Source: CATQHW01 sp965243545
Lineage (GTDB): Bacteria > Spirochaetota > Spirochaetia > SZUA-6 > Bin103
Assembly: GCA_965243545.1 (NCBI GenBank)
Contig: OZ251573.1
Span: 4,537,232-4,601,231, forward strand
Direction of reading: 5' to 3'
Length of the DNA stretch: 64,000 nucleotides
Numbering within the stretch: position 1 is the stretch's first letter; each line of letters starts with the position of its first letter. The translations under genes were made by a program, and so were the position numbers. A model generated the notes under the pieces. That model was not told where the DNA came from, searched no databases, and worked only from the letters and a program-made list of their open reading frames with translations. Of this stretch, positions 30,958-42,400 are shown in pieces.

Positions 30958-32150
30958 CGCCTGATCAACTCCGATCCGTAGCCGCGCACCGGGTGCGAGC
31001 GGATGCCCGGCACCAGCACGTCCTCCTCACGGGTCTGGTGCGTGGAGACGATGAAGACCTGCACGTCGTGGCCGCGGCGGCGCAACGCCAGCAACCCGTC
31101 GTTCTGGGCGCCGGTGGTGGGCGGCGTCACCACCATAACCTTGGCGCCGGTGGGGATCGGCACGCCGGCCGCCGGCACGTGGGCGGTAAAGTCGATCGGC
31201 TCCTTGCCGGCGGTGATGCGCGCCAGCATCTCCAGGATGCCGATGGCGTGGCCCACCCCGGCGCGCGCCGGTTCCGCCGGCGGCCGGTCGCCGCCGCCCC
31301 GCATCGAGCCGGTGGTGATGATGCCGACCTCCTGCTTGATGCTGACGAAGAAGAACAACAGGCTGCCGGCCACCTCGATCGCGCGTTCCATGAGATGCTC
31401 GCGCTGGCCCATCGGGTAATCGGCTTCGGTCAGGTTGAGCACGATCATGACCGGGTAGTAGATCGACGGCGTGTACTCGGTCGAAAAGAGCTTGCCCATG
31501 CGCGCCGACACCTTCCAGTTGATCCGCTTCAGCTCGTCGCCGGCCACGTACTCGCGCACGGAGCGGAACCGGGTCGTGTCCTCGTAGAGGCGGCTGGAGA
31601 CGGTGATGCTGCCGGACGGCAACCCGTCCTTCTCATGCATCTCCACCGGAAAGACCGCCGGGTACACCAGCACGGTGGCCGGGGTCGGCGACTGGTGATC
31701 CCACCGGAAGAAGCCGAGCGGATCGGCCCCGCGCAGGCGGACCGGCCCCAGCTTGAACTCGCCGCGGTGGTGGCTCTCCGCCTCATAGGTGACCTGCCGG
31801 CGTCCGCCGGGCGGCAGCGCGACCATGAACGAGCCGCCGCGCACCACGAAGCTGCCGTAGGTGTCGGCCACGGTGAGGTAGTGAATCGGTATCGGCCCGC
31901 GGTTGTGCAGCTCCAGGGTGACGCGGAACCGCTGGAAGCGTTGCGCGTGGATCAGCGTCTGGGTGCGGGTCACCCGCACGGAGCGCGGCGCCCAGTATGC
32001 GTACAGCAGCGCCAGCGCGCGCACCACCAGCAGCGCCAGTACCACAAAGCGGAACGGCCGGAACGGCGCGAACAGGAACGTCCCGGCCAGGACCAGCGGG
32101 AACAGCAGGTCGACGAAGAAGCGCAGCCGCCCCCCGGCGTTGATCGCCAC
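30954..32150 (-). CDS. DUF58 protein (MoxR partner)
   Basis: The 398-aa product has two N-terminal hydrophobic segments (FFVDLLFPLVLAGTFLF, FVVLALLVVRALALLYAYW), a beta-rich periplasmic-type region (HYLTVADTYGSFVVRGG), and the defining DUF58 motif YVAGDELKRINWKVSARMG (about residue 205-225) next to a VWA-like region. DUF58 proteins pair with MoxR ATPases in envelope or stress functions. It begins four bases after the copy 2 MoxR stop and overlaps the next gene, so all are co-translated. The VWA-type MIDAS motif is not clearly preserved. Confidence 0.9.
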   Translation of the reverse strand: MAINAGGRLRFFVDLLFPLVLAGTFLFAPFRPFRFVVLALLVVRALALLYAYWAPRSVRVTRTQTLIHAQRFQRFRVTLELHNRGPIPIHYLTVADTYGSFVVRGGSFMVALPPGGRRQVTYEAESHHRGEFKLGPVRLRGADPLGFFRWDHQSPTPATVLVYPAVFPVEMHEKDGLPSGSITVSSRLYEDTTRFRSVREYVAGDELKRINWKVSARMGKLFSTEYTPSIYYPVMIVLNLTEADYPMGQREHLMERAIEVAGSLLFFFVSIKQEVGIITTGSMRGGGDRPPAEPARAGVGHAIGILEMLARITAGKEPIDFTAHVPAAGVPIPTGAKVMVVTPPTTGAQNDGLLALRRRGHDVQVFIVSTHQTREEDVLVPGIRSHPVRGYGSELIRR

Positions 32151-32154
32151 CGGG

Positions 32155-33150
<996 letters not shown>

Positions 33151-33158
33151 GGCGCGAC

Positions 33159-33187
33159 AGTCTACGGGTTCGCGCGGTGACCGGCAA
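33159..33187 (-). promoter_or_regulatory. Near-leaderless promoter of the MoxR operon
   Basis: On the minus strand TTGCCG (33182-33187), a 17-base spacer and TAGACT (33159-33164) form a sigma70-type promoter. The ATG at 33150 follows 8 bases after the -10. No Shine-Dalgarno sequence is present. Confidence 0.6.
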
Positions 33188-33234
33188 CCGCCCGGAGAGG
33201 GCGTCCGAACGGACGCGGACCGGGAACGGCCCGA

Positions 33235-33297
33235 CCGGGCGGGCGTCTTGCCGGGCGGGCGCCCTGCCGGGCGGGCGGCTTACGGGCCGGGCGGGCG
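33235..33297 (+). repeat. Four CCGGGCGGGCG direct repeats
   Basis: The 11-base unit CCGGGCGGGCG recurs exactly at 33235, 33251, 33267 and 33287, spaced 16, 16 and 20 bases. They lie between the oxidoreductase stop and the MoxR promoter. The plus strand offers eight GGG runs, so a quadruplex or a regulator site is possible. A short hairpin (33201-33216) is adjacent. Confidence 0.6.
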
Positions 33298-34374
33298 CTA
33301 CGCGGCGGGAGCCAGCGCGGCCGGGGCGGCCGGCCGCCCGGTGCGCGCGCTTTCGTAGATCGCCAGGACGATGGCCACCGCGGCGGTCGCGTCGCGGCCA
33401 TCGACGTCCGGCTTGACGCCGTGCAGGATCGCCGCGGTCAGCTCTTCGTACTGCCGCCGGTGTCCGTCGATGCCGACGCCGGCCGGGTCGGAGGCGCCGC
33501 CGCGGCCCGGGTCGGCGCCGGCGCGGCGCTCCGGCAACGCCGCGTCCTCATCGGTCGCGTCCGCGAACTGCCACTCCCGGATCACGTCGCCGACCAGCAC
33601 GGCGCTGCCGGCCGTGCCGCCGATCTCGATGCGGCGCTCGAAACCGGGATGGATGGCGGTCGAGCCCTGGATCGTGCCGAGCGCCCCGGAAGCAAACCGG
33701 ACCGCCGCCACTGCGGTGTCCTCCACCTCCAGCCCGGTGTGGGCGCGGCGGGCCGTGAACGCCTGCACCGATTCGACCGGGCCGAGCAGCCACTGCAGCA
33801 GGTCGATGGTGTGGATCGACTGGTTCATCAGCGCGCCGCCGCCGTCGAGCGCCTGCGTGCCGTGCCAGCTGTCCCGGTAGTAGCTGTCCGGCCGCACCCA
33901 CTTGACGATGGCGTCGCCGGCGACGAGGTCGCCGAACCGCCCCTGCTCGACGGCGCGGCGGATCAGCAGCACGTCCGGGAGCGACCGGGACTGGAACACG
34001 CCGGAGCAGACGACGCCGGCGGCGTCCGCCGCGTCGACGATGCGCCGGCACCGGTCCAGGGTCACCTCCAGCGGCTTCTCTACGAACAGGTGCTTGCCGG
34101 CGGCGGCGGCGGCAAGCGCCGGCTCCAGATGGGCGCCGGACGGGGTGCAGATGCTGACGGCGTCCACGTCGGGGCGGGCCAGGAACGAGTCGAGGTCCGT
34201 GCACGCGGCGCAGCCGTGCTCCCGGGCGAACCGCCCGCCGCGGCCGGCGTCGCGCGACAGGCAGGCGGCCAGGCGCGCGGACGGAACCTCCGCCAGCGCC
34301 CGGGCGTGCATGCCGGCGATCAGGCCGGTGCCGATGATGCCGAATCCGACCGGCGCGGAGCGTTCCTGGCTCAT
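33298..34374 (-). CDS. Gfo/Idh/MocA-family oxidoreductase
   Basis: The 358-aa product begins with a Rossmann motif (VGFGIIGTGLIAGMHARAL) and holds the family Lys motif HLFVEKPLEVT (Lys at about residue 100). A C-terminal GFO_IDH_MocA_C domain has DGGGALMNQSIHTIDLLQWL and a beta sheet with GTIQGSTAIHPG. These enzymes use NAD(P) to oxidise or reduce sugars, inositols and their amines. The start overlaps the nitrilase stop by four bases (ATGA), so the pair is translationally coupled. It probably acts in the same sugar catabolism served by the importers. The substrate is not determinable. Confidence 0.9.
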   Translation of the reverse strand: MSQERSAPVGFGIIGTGLIAGMHARALAEVPSARLAACLSRDAGRGGRFAREHGCAACTDLDSFLARPDVDAVSICTPSGAHLEPALAAAAAGKHLFVEKPLEVTLDRCRRIVDAADAAGVVCSGVFQSRSLPDVLLIRRAVEQGRFGDLVAGDAIVKWVRPDSYYRDSWHGTQALDGGGALMNQSIHTIDLLQWLLGPVESVQAFTARRAHTGLEVEDTAVAAVRFASGALGTIQGSTAIHPGFERRIEIGGTAGSAVLVGDVIREWQFADATDEDAALPERRAGADPGRGGASDPAGVGIDGHRRQYEELTAAILHGVKPDVDGRDATAAVAIVLAIYESARTGRPAAPAALAPAA

Positions 34375-35231
34375 GCGCCGGGGCGCCAGATGGCCGGTCC
34401 GCGCGACGATCCGGCGACCGACTGCAGGATGCCGGCGTTGCGGTCGGCCTGCGCCGGGTCCAGCAGCGTCTCCAGCCGCCGGTCGTCGAGCAGCGGCACG
34501 CGCGCCTTCTGCATCTGCTGCTCGGCCGGGTCGAGGTCGGCGACGATGACGCCCGGCGTGTCTGGGGCGGCGCGCGCCAACACGCGGCCCTTGGGGCTGA
34601 CGATCAGGCTGCGGCCGCAGGTGCGCAGGGCCGGATCGGGGTTGATGAAGTCCGACCCGGCGACGAACACGGAGTTGTCGAGCGCGCGCGAGCGCACCGC
34701 CAGCTCCCACTCGTCGCCCGGCCCCAGCCAGGCGGTGGAGATCACGCACAGGTCGGCGCCGGCCAGCGCCGCGGCGCGGCCGATCTCCGGAAAGCGCGTG
34801 TCGTAGCAGATCCACGAAGCGCAGGTGACGCCGGCCAGCGTGTACGGTTCGATGGAGGCGCCGGGCTGCGCCCAACCCTCCGTCTTCCAGAGGTGGATCT
34901 TGCGGTAGACGCCGGCGATGGCGCCGGTGTGGTCCACGGCCAGCATGGTGTTGTAGCGGACGCCGCCGGTCAGCTCCGGCAGTCCGAAGACGATGGCGAC
35001 GTCGAGCTGGCGGGCGGCTTGGCGCATCGACTCCACCCCGTCGCCGTCGAGCGGCTGGCAGTGGTCCAGCACGTCGGGGGCCGCCCGGTAGCCGGTGAGC
35101 GCCAGCTCCGGGAAGACGACGATGCTGGCGCCGCGCGCGCGGGCCTCCGCCGCCTGATCGCGCATGATCGCCACGTTGTCGGACAGGCTGCCGGCCTGGA
35201 ACTGGCCGCAGGCGACTCGTACCGGACGCAT
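34371..35231 (-). CDS. Carbon-nitrogen hydrolase (nitrilase superfamily)
   Basis: The 286-aa product has the complete Glu-Lys-Cys catalytic triad: FPELALTGY (Glu 42), YRKIHLWKTEGW (Lys 111) and WICYDTRFPEIGR (Cys 142). The superfamily hydrolyses amides, nitriles or carbamoyl groups; this arrangement is most like aliphatic amidase, beta-ureidopropionase or N-carbamoyl hydrolase enzymes. It is the lead gene of a two-gene operon with the oxidoreductase and is preceded by a near-leaderless promoter. It may release ammonia from an amidated sugar-acid or peptide. No signal peptide is seen. Confidence 0.92.
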   Translation of the reverse strand: MRPVRVACGQFQAGSLSDNVAIMRDQAAEARARGASIVVFPELALTGYRAAPDVLDHCQPLDGDGVESMRQAARQLDVAIVFGLPELTGGVRYNTMLAVDHTGAIAGVYRKIHLWKTEGWAQPGASIEPYTLAGVTCASWICYDTRFPEIGRAAALAGADLCVISTAWLGPGDEWELAVRSRALDNSVFVAGSDFINPDPALRTCGRSLIVSPKGRVLARAAPDTPGVIVADLDPAEQQMQKARVPLLDDRRLETLLDPAQADRNAGILQSVAGSSRGPAIWRPGA

Positions 35232-35239
35232 GGCGTCTC

Positions 35240-35268
35240 TAGGTACCGGTCTGCGCCGCCGGCGTCAA
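35240..35268 (-). promoter_or_regulatory. Near-leaderless promoter of the nitrilase gene
   Basis: On the minus strand TTGACG (35263-35268), a 17-base spacer and TACCTA (35240-35245) lie 8 bases before the ATG at 35231. The -10 box departs from consensus in its last base, but the spacing matches other promoters here. No Shine-Dalgarno sequence precedes the start. Confidence 0.5.
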
Positions 35269-35431
35269 CCGCCGCTCGCGCCGGACCGGCTCAGGGGAGC
35301 GATGGCCGCCGGATAACGATACTCGGCGGGCTGGCCCGCACGGTGACAAAACGGTACCATGCGTCATTCTGGCAACTTCCGTTCCTAACAAGGGTTCCCC
35401 GCTGCGGTGGGCCAAACCGTGGACCTGGGCA

Positions 35432-36415
35432 TTGGCTGCAACCATCAGTCTGGCGCTGTTCGCCTGGGTCGCCACGCGGCTCGACGCGGCTTCGCTGGCC
35501 GCCGCGGCGGCCTCGTTTTCGTGGCCGCTCGTCGCGGCGGGAACGGCGCTGATGTTGGCATCGTATCTGTTGGATTCCGTGCGGATGCATCTGATCGCCG
35601 AACGCCGCGCGCTCACGACCGCCATACGGGTCACCGCTTGGCATGCCGTCTGGTTGATGGTGCTGCCGATGCGCCTGGGGGAGGTGGTCTGGGTGGTCGC
35701 CATGCGCAAGGCCTACGGCTGGAACCCGGCCACGGCCGTCGTCTGCGCCCTGGTGCTGCGGCTGCTGGACCTGGCGGTCATCGCCGCGTTCCTGCTGCTG
35801 GCTATGCCGGCGGCGCTCGGCCTGGGCCAGGACGAAGCGCCGTTGATCGCCGGCGCCGCCGTCGCCGCCTGTGGAGCAGCGCTGGCGGGAGTCATGACGT
35901 TGCGCTTCTGGCTGCGGCTGACCGCCCGGCTGGTGATCGCCACCGGGCGCCCGCGCGGTTGGCGGTTGGGCGTGCTGCGCCACCTGCGCCAAGGCCGGCG
36001 TTGGCTGGACAGCGCGCAACATCGGCGGATCCTGCGCCTGCTCCTGCTGCCGACGGCCCTGACGTGGACGGTGAACCTGAGCGGCGTTTGGGTGCTCTGC
36101 CAAGCGGTCGGCCTGCGCATGGCCGCGGTCGAAGCGATGTTTGCGGGCGCCGGCAGCACGGTGATAACGGCGCTCCCCGTGCAATCGGTCGGTGGGTTCG
36201 GACTGCTGGAGGCGGGGCTCACCGGCATCCTGGCCTGGTTGGGCGCGCCTGCCGATACCGCCGCCGTGGCCGCCTTGACCGTTCGGTTCGCCATCTGGGG
36301 AGCGACCGCCCTGCTCTGGCTGCTCAGCCTGCTGATCGGGCTGGGGCCTCACGGAGCGCGCGCCGCGCCCCGAACGGTCTTCACCTCCCGGAACGGGAGC
36401 CGCACGATCTCGTAG
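35432..36415 (+). CDS. LPG-synthase/AglD-type flippase-like membrane protein
   Basis: The 327-aa region given starts at a TTG; the same frame is open upstream with RWAKPWTWALAA-like residues and no ATG or GTG, so the true start may be CTG at 35402 or 35369. It has seven or eight hydrophobic segments and the family marks PMRLGEVVWVVAMRKAYG and ALPVQSVGGFGLLEAGL. Relatives (UPF0104, the N-terminal domain of lysylphosphatidylglycerol synthase, AglD) translocate lipid-linked sugars or lipids. It converges with the giant GT-C gene, whose stop lies one base away. It probably flips a polyprenyl-phosphate sugar used by that enzyme. Confidence 0.8.
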   Translation: MAATISLALFAWVATRLDAASLAAAAASFSWPLVAAGTALMLASYLLDSVRMHLIAERRALTTAIRVTAWHAVWLMVLPMRLGEVVWVVAMRKAYGWNPATAVVCALVLRLLDLAVIAAFLLLAMPAALGLGQDEAPLIAGAAVAACGAALAGVMTLRFWLRLTARLVIATGRPRGWRLGVLRHLRQGRRWLDSAQHRRILRLLLLPTALTWTVNLSGVWVLCQAVGLRMAAVEAMFAGAGSTVITALPVQSVGGFGLLEAGLTGILAWLGAPADTAAVAALTVRFAIWGATALLWLLSLLIGLGPHGARAAPRTVFTSRNGSRTIS

Positions 36416-36416
36416 G

Positions 36417-39400
36417 TCACGGTTGCGGGGCCGCCGGCCGCAGGATGTACGGTTTCTCGTCGGGCAGCAGCGAGAGCTTGGCCAGCTCGGTAACCGCCGG
36501 GATGCGGTCGATCACCTGACCGTTGCGGGTCACTTCGACCGCCGCGCCGAACCAGTCCGCCGGCGGGGTGAACAGGACCGTCAACGGCTGGTCGAAGCGC
36601 GCATTGTCCAGGCCGTCCGCAAGCACCACCTCGACCTGCTGCGTCACTCCGTCCCGTTTGCTCACCTGCATGGTCACCTCGGCCTGCTCCCGTTCCCGCA
36701 GGTAGAGCACCACGTCGTTCATCGGCGCGACCCAGAAGTCATGGGCGGCGATGGCTTCCAGGTCGTGCTGAAAGTATTCCCAGTCGTAGAATCCCCATCC
36801 CCCCCATGCCCTCCCGCCGATATTGTGGTACACGGGAATGATCCACGCTCTGCTGCGGAGCGCCTGCCGCAGGTGGGCGAGCAGTTCCCAGGTGTCGTTG
36901 ATGCACCACTCGCACTGTCGGAAATCGATGCTCTCCATGGTCAGGACGGGCAGGAAGAACCAGTTCTGGGGAGTCGTTGCATCATCGGGGACGACGTACG
37001 GAGTCTCATCCGCATTTATGTACGATCGGCGCCCGGCCAGAAAGCCGGCGTCGGCCAGCGCCTGCTGCGTCTCCGCCTCGGCGCCGGCCCCCCGCGGATA
37101 GGCGTAGGCCACCGGCTTCAGCCCCAGGCTTTCCATCACCTCGTAGTTGAGCCGGAACGAATCGTAGGCCTGAGCGTAGCTGAGGGCGTCGTGGTCGACG
37201 TGCCAGTGGCCGTGCCCGAAGAAGCCGAAACCGCGGCCGGTGAGCGACAGACCGTACGCAATCTGCTCGTCGGTCAGAGGTTCGTAAAGGTCGCCGGGTA
37301 CGGCGTCCGGGATCAGCTCGGTCAGGTCATGCTCGACCCAGTCGGGCACCCGGTCCCGGTAGCGCTGGGTCACCATCTCGTAATCCAGCGCCAGCCCGAG
37401 CTCTTGCGCCAAGTCGTCCACCGCGTTGGAGCGCACCGGCGCGCCGTCGTAGGTGATTGAGATGGCCGCGGCGTGGTCGTCGAACCACTTGGCGATGGTT
37501 GGCTCGGGGGGCGGAGCGGGCGGCGGCCGGCTGGCCGTGAACTCGGCCGTCCACCGCGGCTCGCCGCCGGCGTCACCATACTGCCCGGTGCGGATGTCGG
37601 CGACGTCATAGGCGGGAAGCGGCACTACCGCCCGGCAGCGTTCGCCGGCCGCCCAGCCGTACTCGCGGAGGTCGAAGCTCAGATTGACGATGCCTCCCTC
37701 CCGGCGCCGGAGGTCGAGGAAGAACCGCGGCCGCACGTCTGCGGCCGTGCACGGCTCCTTCAGGTAGATCAGCGTGTCCCTGCGCAGGTGGACGGCGAAG
37801 TCCCGGCGCGCGGCCGGCTCGGCCAGCGTCACCTTCCAGAGCAGCCCGCCGCGCGCCGTGTACTGGCCGGTGTCGATGCGGGCGATGGGGAACTCGGGCA
37901 GCGCCCGCACTGCCACGCAGTATCCGCGGTGGCGCAATCCGTGGTCGTCGAAGTCGAAGTCCAGGTTGTGGAACCGGCGGCCGGCGGGGAGGTCGCCGGG
38001 GCTGGCCGGGACGACGTGGAGAAGGAACCGCGCCGCGGTGTCAGCGGCCCGGCATCCGGTCCTGGTGTAGATCAGCCGGCCGGCGGCGGCGTCCAGGTAT
38101 ACCGTGAACTCCGATTGCTGGCTGAGGCCGGCGGCGCTCAACAAAAGGCGCGCGACGCCGGGCGCCCCTGCCGTCGCGCTGCTGCGCAGCAGGACCTCGG
38201 GTTCCGGCAGGGACGTGACCTCTTGCGTTCCCGGAACGGGGTACGCCGGCTGCAGGCGGTACGGCTCCTCGTTCGGCAGCAGCGAGAGCTTCGCCGTCTC
38301 CGTAAACGCCGGGATGCGGGCGACCACTTGGCCGTGCTGCGTGACCTCCACCGGCAAGTCGAACCAATCGACCGGCCGCCGGAAGAGCAGCGTCAACGGC
38401 TGGTCGAACCGGTCGTTGTCCAGACCGTCCGCCAGCAGGACGTCGATGCGGTGCGTCTCCCATGCCCGTTCGCTCACCTGCATGGTGACCTCGGCGCTCT
38501 CCCGTTCCCGCAGATAAAGCACCACGTCGTCCAGCGGCGCGAACCAGAGATCGCGGGAGGCGATGGCGCGCAGGTCCGACTGCAAGGCTTCCGAGTCGTA
38601 GAGACTTGGCGCCCCGTCCGCGTCAAGGTTGCGGTACGCGGCGATGATCCAGGATCTGTCGTGGAGCGCCTGCCGCAAGTGGGGAGTCAGCTCCCCGGGC
38701 AAGGCGTCCGGGATCAACTCAGCCATTTCGTAATCCGGCGCCGCGTCGTCCACCGCGCCGTCGGTGATGGAGATGGCGGCCCAGTGGTCGTCGAACCACT
38801 TGGCGATGGTCATCTTGGGAGGCGGGGTGGGAGGTGGCCGGCTGGCCGTGAACTCGGCCGTCCACCGCGGCTCGGCGCCGGCGCCGTACTGGCCGGTGCG
38901 GACGTCGACGATTTCATTGACGGGAAGCGGCACCACCGCCCGGCAGCTTCCGCCTGCCATCCAACCGTACTCGCGGAGGTCGAAGTCCAAATTGTCGAAG
39001 CCGCCCTCCCGGCGCCGGCGGCTCAGGAAAAAACCCGGCTGCGCGTCGCCAGCGGAGCACGGTTCCTTGCGGTAGATCAGCTTGTCACCAAGTAGATGGA
39101 TGGTAAAGCCGCGGGGCGCGGCCGGATCGTTCAGCGACACCTTCCAGCGCTGCCCCTGGCCGGTATCGATGCGGGCGATGGGGAACTGCGGCAGCGCGCG
39201 CACCGCTACGCAGAGGTCGCGGGTGAAAAACCCGTGGTCGGCAAAATCGAAGTCCAGGACGTGGAACTCGCGGTACCCGGGGCGGTCGCGGTAATCGCGC
39301 GGCACGACGTGCAGGAAGAACCTGGTCCGGACGTCGGCGCTTCGACACCCGTACTTGGTATAGATCAGCCGGTCGGCGGCGCCGTTCAGATGCACCGTGA

Positions 39401-42400
39401 AGCCGGAGCGGAGGCCGATGCGGGCATCCTGCAACAGGGCCGGGGTGACGGCGGCCGCGTCCCCGGCCGCGGTCCGCGCCGAGCTCGCCGCGTTGCGATG
39501 CAGAATGACGCCGTCATCCAGGATGGCCACGACCTCCATTCCCGGCGCCCGCAGCACTGTCTGCAGGCCGTAGGTGTAGTAGTGCGGGGGGCCCCGGTCC
39601 CTATGGAACCAGGCAACGTAGTACTCCCCGCCGGCGGCTACGTCGGCAGAGAGCCGATCCCATGCTCGCCGCCGCCCCGGCGGAATCTTGAAGATCCCGC
39701 CCGGCGCGGCGGCGGTGAGCAAGTAGAGCGCCGCGGGGTCGGTGCCGTAGATGGCGGTCCCGGAGGGGTGGGCGTTGAGGTAGCGAACCACCTCGGATTC
39801 CGACCACTGCCGCGACGCGTAACCGGCGCCATTCGTACGCTGCCGCTGCACGTGCTCGGCGGTCGCCCCGACCTGCGGCAAGAACCATAGCGCGGCCAGA
39901 AGCGCGGCCGGCAGCGCGGCGGCGAGCGGCCGCCGCGACGGCCTGCGGCCCGCCGCGCGCACGCGCCGGATCACCGCGTCCGGGACCAGAGCTGCCGCTA
40001 CCAGCAATGGCGGGAATAGCGGCGTCAGGCGCCTGCTCTCAAGTACCGCGTGGCCGGCGGGCACGGCGATCAACAGATACAGCGCGTACGCCGCCGCGAA
40101 CACCAGGGGAACGGCCAAGCGGGAGCGGCGGCGCCGTAGCGCGTATCCGCCGGCCGCCGCCAACGCCAGCAGCACGGCGGCCCGCAACGCGATCGCCGGC
40201 ACGCTGGGAACGCCGGCGCCGGCCATGGCGGCCAGCCGGTCCAGCAGATCGATACCGCCCCGGCCAAGGAGCCAGAGGCCGATCTCACCGGTCGCGGCGT
40301 GGAGACTCTCAAGCGGCGCGAATGCGCCGAATCCTGCGGCTCCAAAGGCTGCTCCGGTCAGCACGAGGTTGCCCGCCAGCCAGGCGCCGAGGGGCGCCGC
40401 GGACACTCCGGCAAAGAGCACGGCGGATTTCAGACGGACGCGCCAGCCGGCTGCCCCCGGCCGTAACAGGAGTAGCGCGCCGCCGCCGACCAGCGCCGCG
40501 CCGGCATGGTGCGTCAGGCCGGCGGCGGCGGCGGCCGCCGCCGCCAGCAGGAGGGCCGGCCGTGCACGGGTGCGCAGAAAGCGGTCCAGCGCGGCCAGCG
40601 ACGTGACGGCGAACAGGATGAACAGGGTCTCCGGCCACACGTGCGCCGCCGCACCGGCCAGCGCAGTCGACAGCGCGCAGGCGCAGCCCGCCCAGACGGC
40701 CACCAACCGGACGCGAACGCGGCTTCTCACCCACGCGGCGACGGCGTACACGGTCAGACCGAAGGCGGCGGCGTTGAGGAATCCCGCCGCCGTGACCGGG
40801 TCGAAACCGAAGCCGGCGGAGGCCGCCAGGACCAGGGGGAACAGCGGGCCCGCCTCCCGATAGGGGGCGCCGAGAAACGTCACCAGTCCGTCGCCGCTCA
40901 GCAGACTGCGCGCGGCCGATACGTAGAGCGCCGAATCGGACGTCAGCCCCGGCCCGAAGGTGGTTTGCCGCAGCAACACCAGCAGCGCGCCAACCCCGGC
41001 GAGCGCCCCCAGTAACAGCGGCAGCCCGTCGAGCCGCGCCACGCGGCGCGCGATGACACTGCCGGCCAAGGCGCGCAACACCCGCGCCAGGCGGCGGACC
41101 ATGGCGCTTTCGGCCAGCGTCCCTGCCGCCCGTGCGGCGAAGCCCGTCTCCATGACCACGGCGAGCGCGCAGCACAACGCCAGCGCGTACGGCACAAACA
41201 GGTACCGGCCGATGCGGTAGGGCAGATCGTCGGGCGCCACGAACAGCAAAGCGGCGAGCGCCATGAGCGCCGCAATCCACCCGACGCGCCGCAACGCCGC
41301 CGGCCGGCCCCGGCGCGCACGGACCGCCGCCACTGCGGCCGCCCCGGCCAGCGAAGCGGCCGCAGTCCAGGTCAGCGCCCGACCGGCCGCGGCGCTGCCC
41401 AACCCCACCTGCCAATACGGTTCGAAATGCCGGATGATGGGGACCCCCGCTCGCTCCACGAAGGATCGCGCTAGAGACTGCAGCCACGGCGCCACCAGCG
41501 CCTGCATGAATCCGTCGGCCTGGCCGGCGGCCGGCAGCAGCTCGGTGAAACCGGCAAACGCCGGGATGCCGTGCAGCGCCCTGCTCAGGCCCCCGGTTGC
41601 CTCCAAGACGGTCCGCGCCAAGTAGTAGAGCACCTTGTCGGAGAGATTCCTCCACACGAGTCGGTCCCACGGCGCCCCGTCGCACACTGCCCGCCACCCG
41701 AACCAGTCGGACGTCAGACACGCCTCCAGCGCCAGCTTGGCCGTCTGTCCCAGCGCGAAGGCGGCAACGAAGCCGGCGGCGCAGAGCGCCATGCACCCGC
41801 CGGCCAGCCGGGCGTTGCGGCTCGCTTCGACGCGATGTCCGCGCACGAAATAGACCAGCATACCGATGAGGATGACCATAAGGATGCTGGGGCCGGCGCT
41901 CGTATACAGGTAGCACGACACCATGCCGGCGAAGAAACAGAACAGCGGCGCCAGCCGCAGGCGAAAGCGCAGCAGGACCACCAACGTCACGGCCGCCCAC
42001 ACCACCCAGAGATGGGGCACGCCCGAGGGAATATCGGAGAAATAGCGGATCCCGGAGAAGAACCCGCCGAAGACGATCAGCGGCGCGACCACCACCAGCG
42101 CGCGCGGGGCCAGCAGCAGCGCAATCGCCAGCGCGATCCAACCCGCGTAGGCGCCGTAGCGGAGCAGCGCGCGAATGTCGGCGGCGGACATGACGCGCAG
42201 CAGCAAGGCATAGACCGCCTTGCTGCCGAACCAGTAATGCAGCGACGTGAACTGTTCGTGCAGGGCCGCTCCGTTTGCCGCCGCTTCCAACTCGGCGCAG
42301 AAATCGGAGCCCGGCGACGGGGCCAATTCGCGCAGCAGCACCGCGTCGCGCACCGGGGGGCTACCCAGCGCCGTCGGCTGCGCCCCGGCCAGGACCATGA

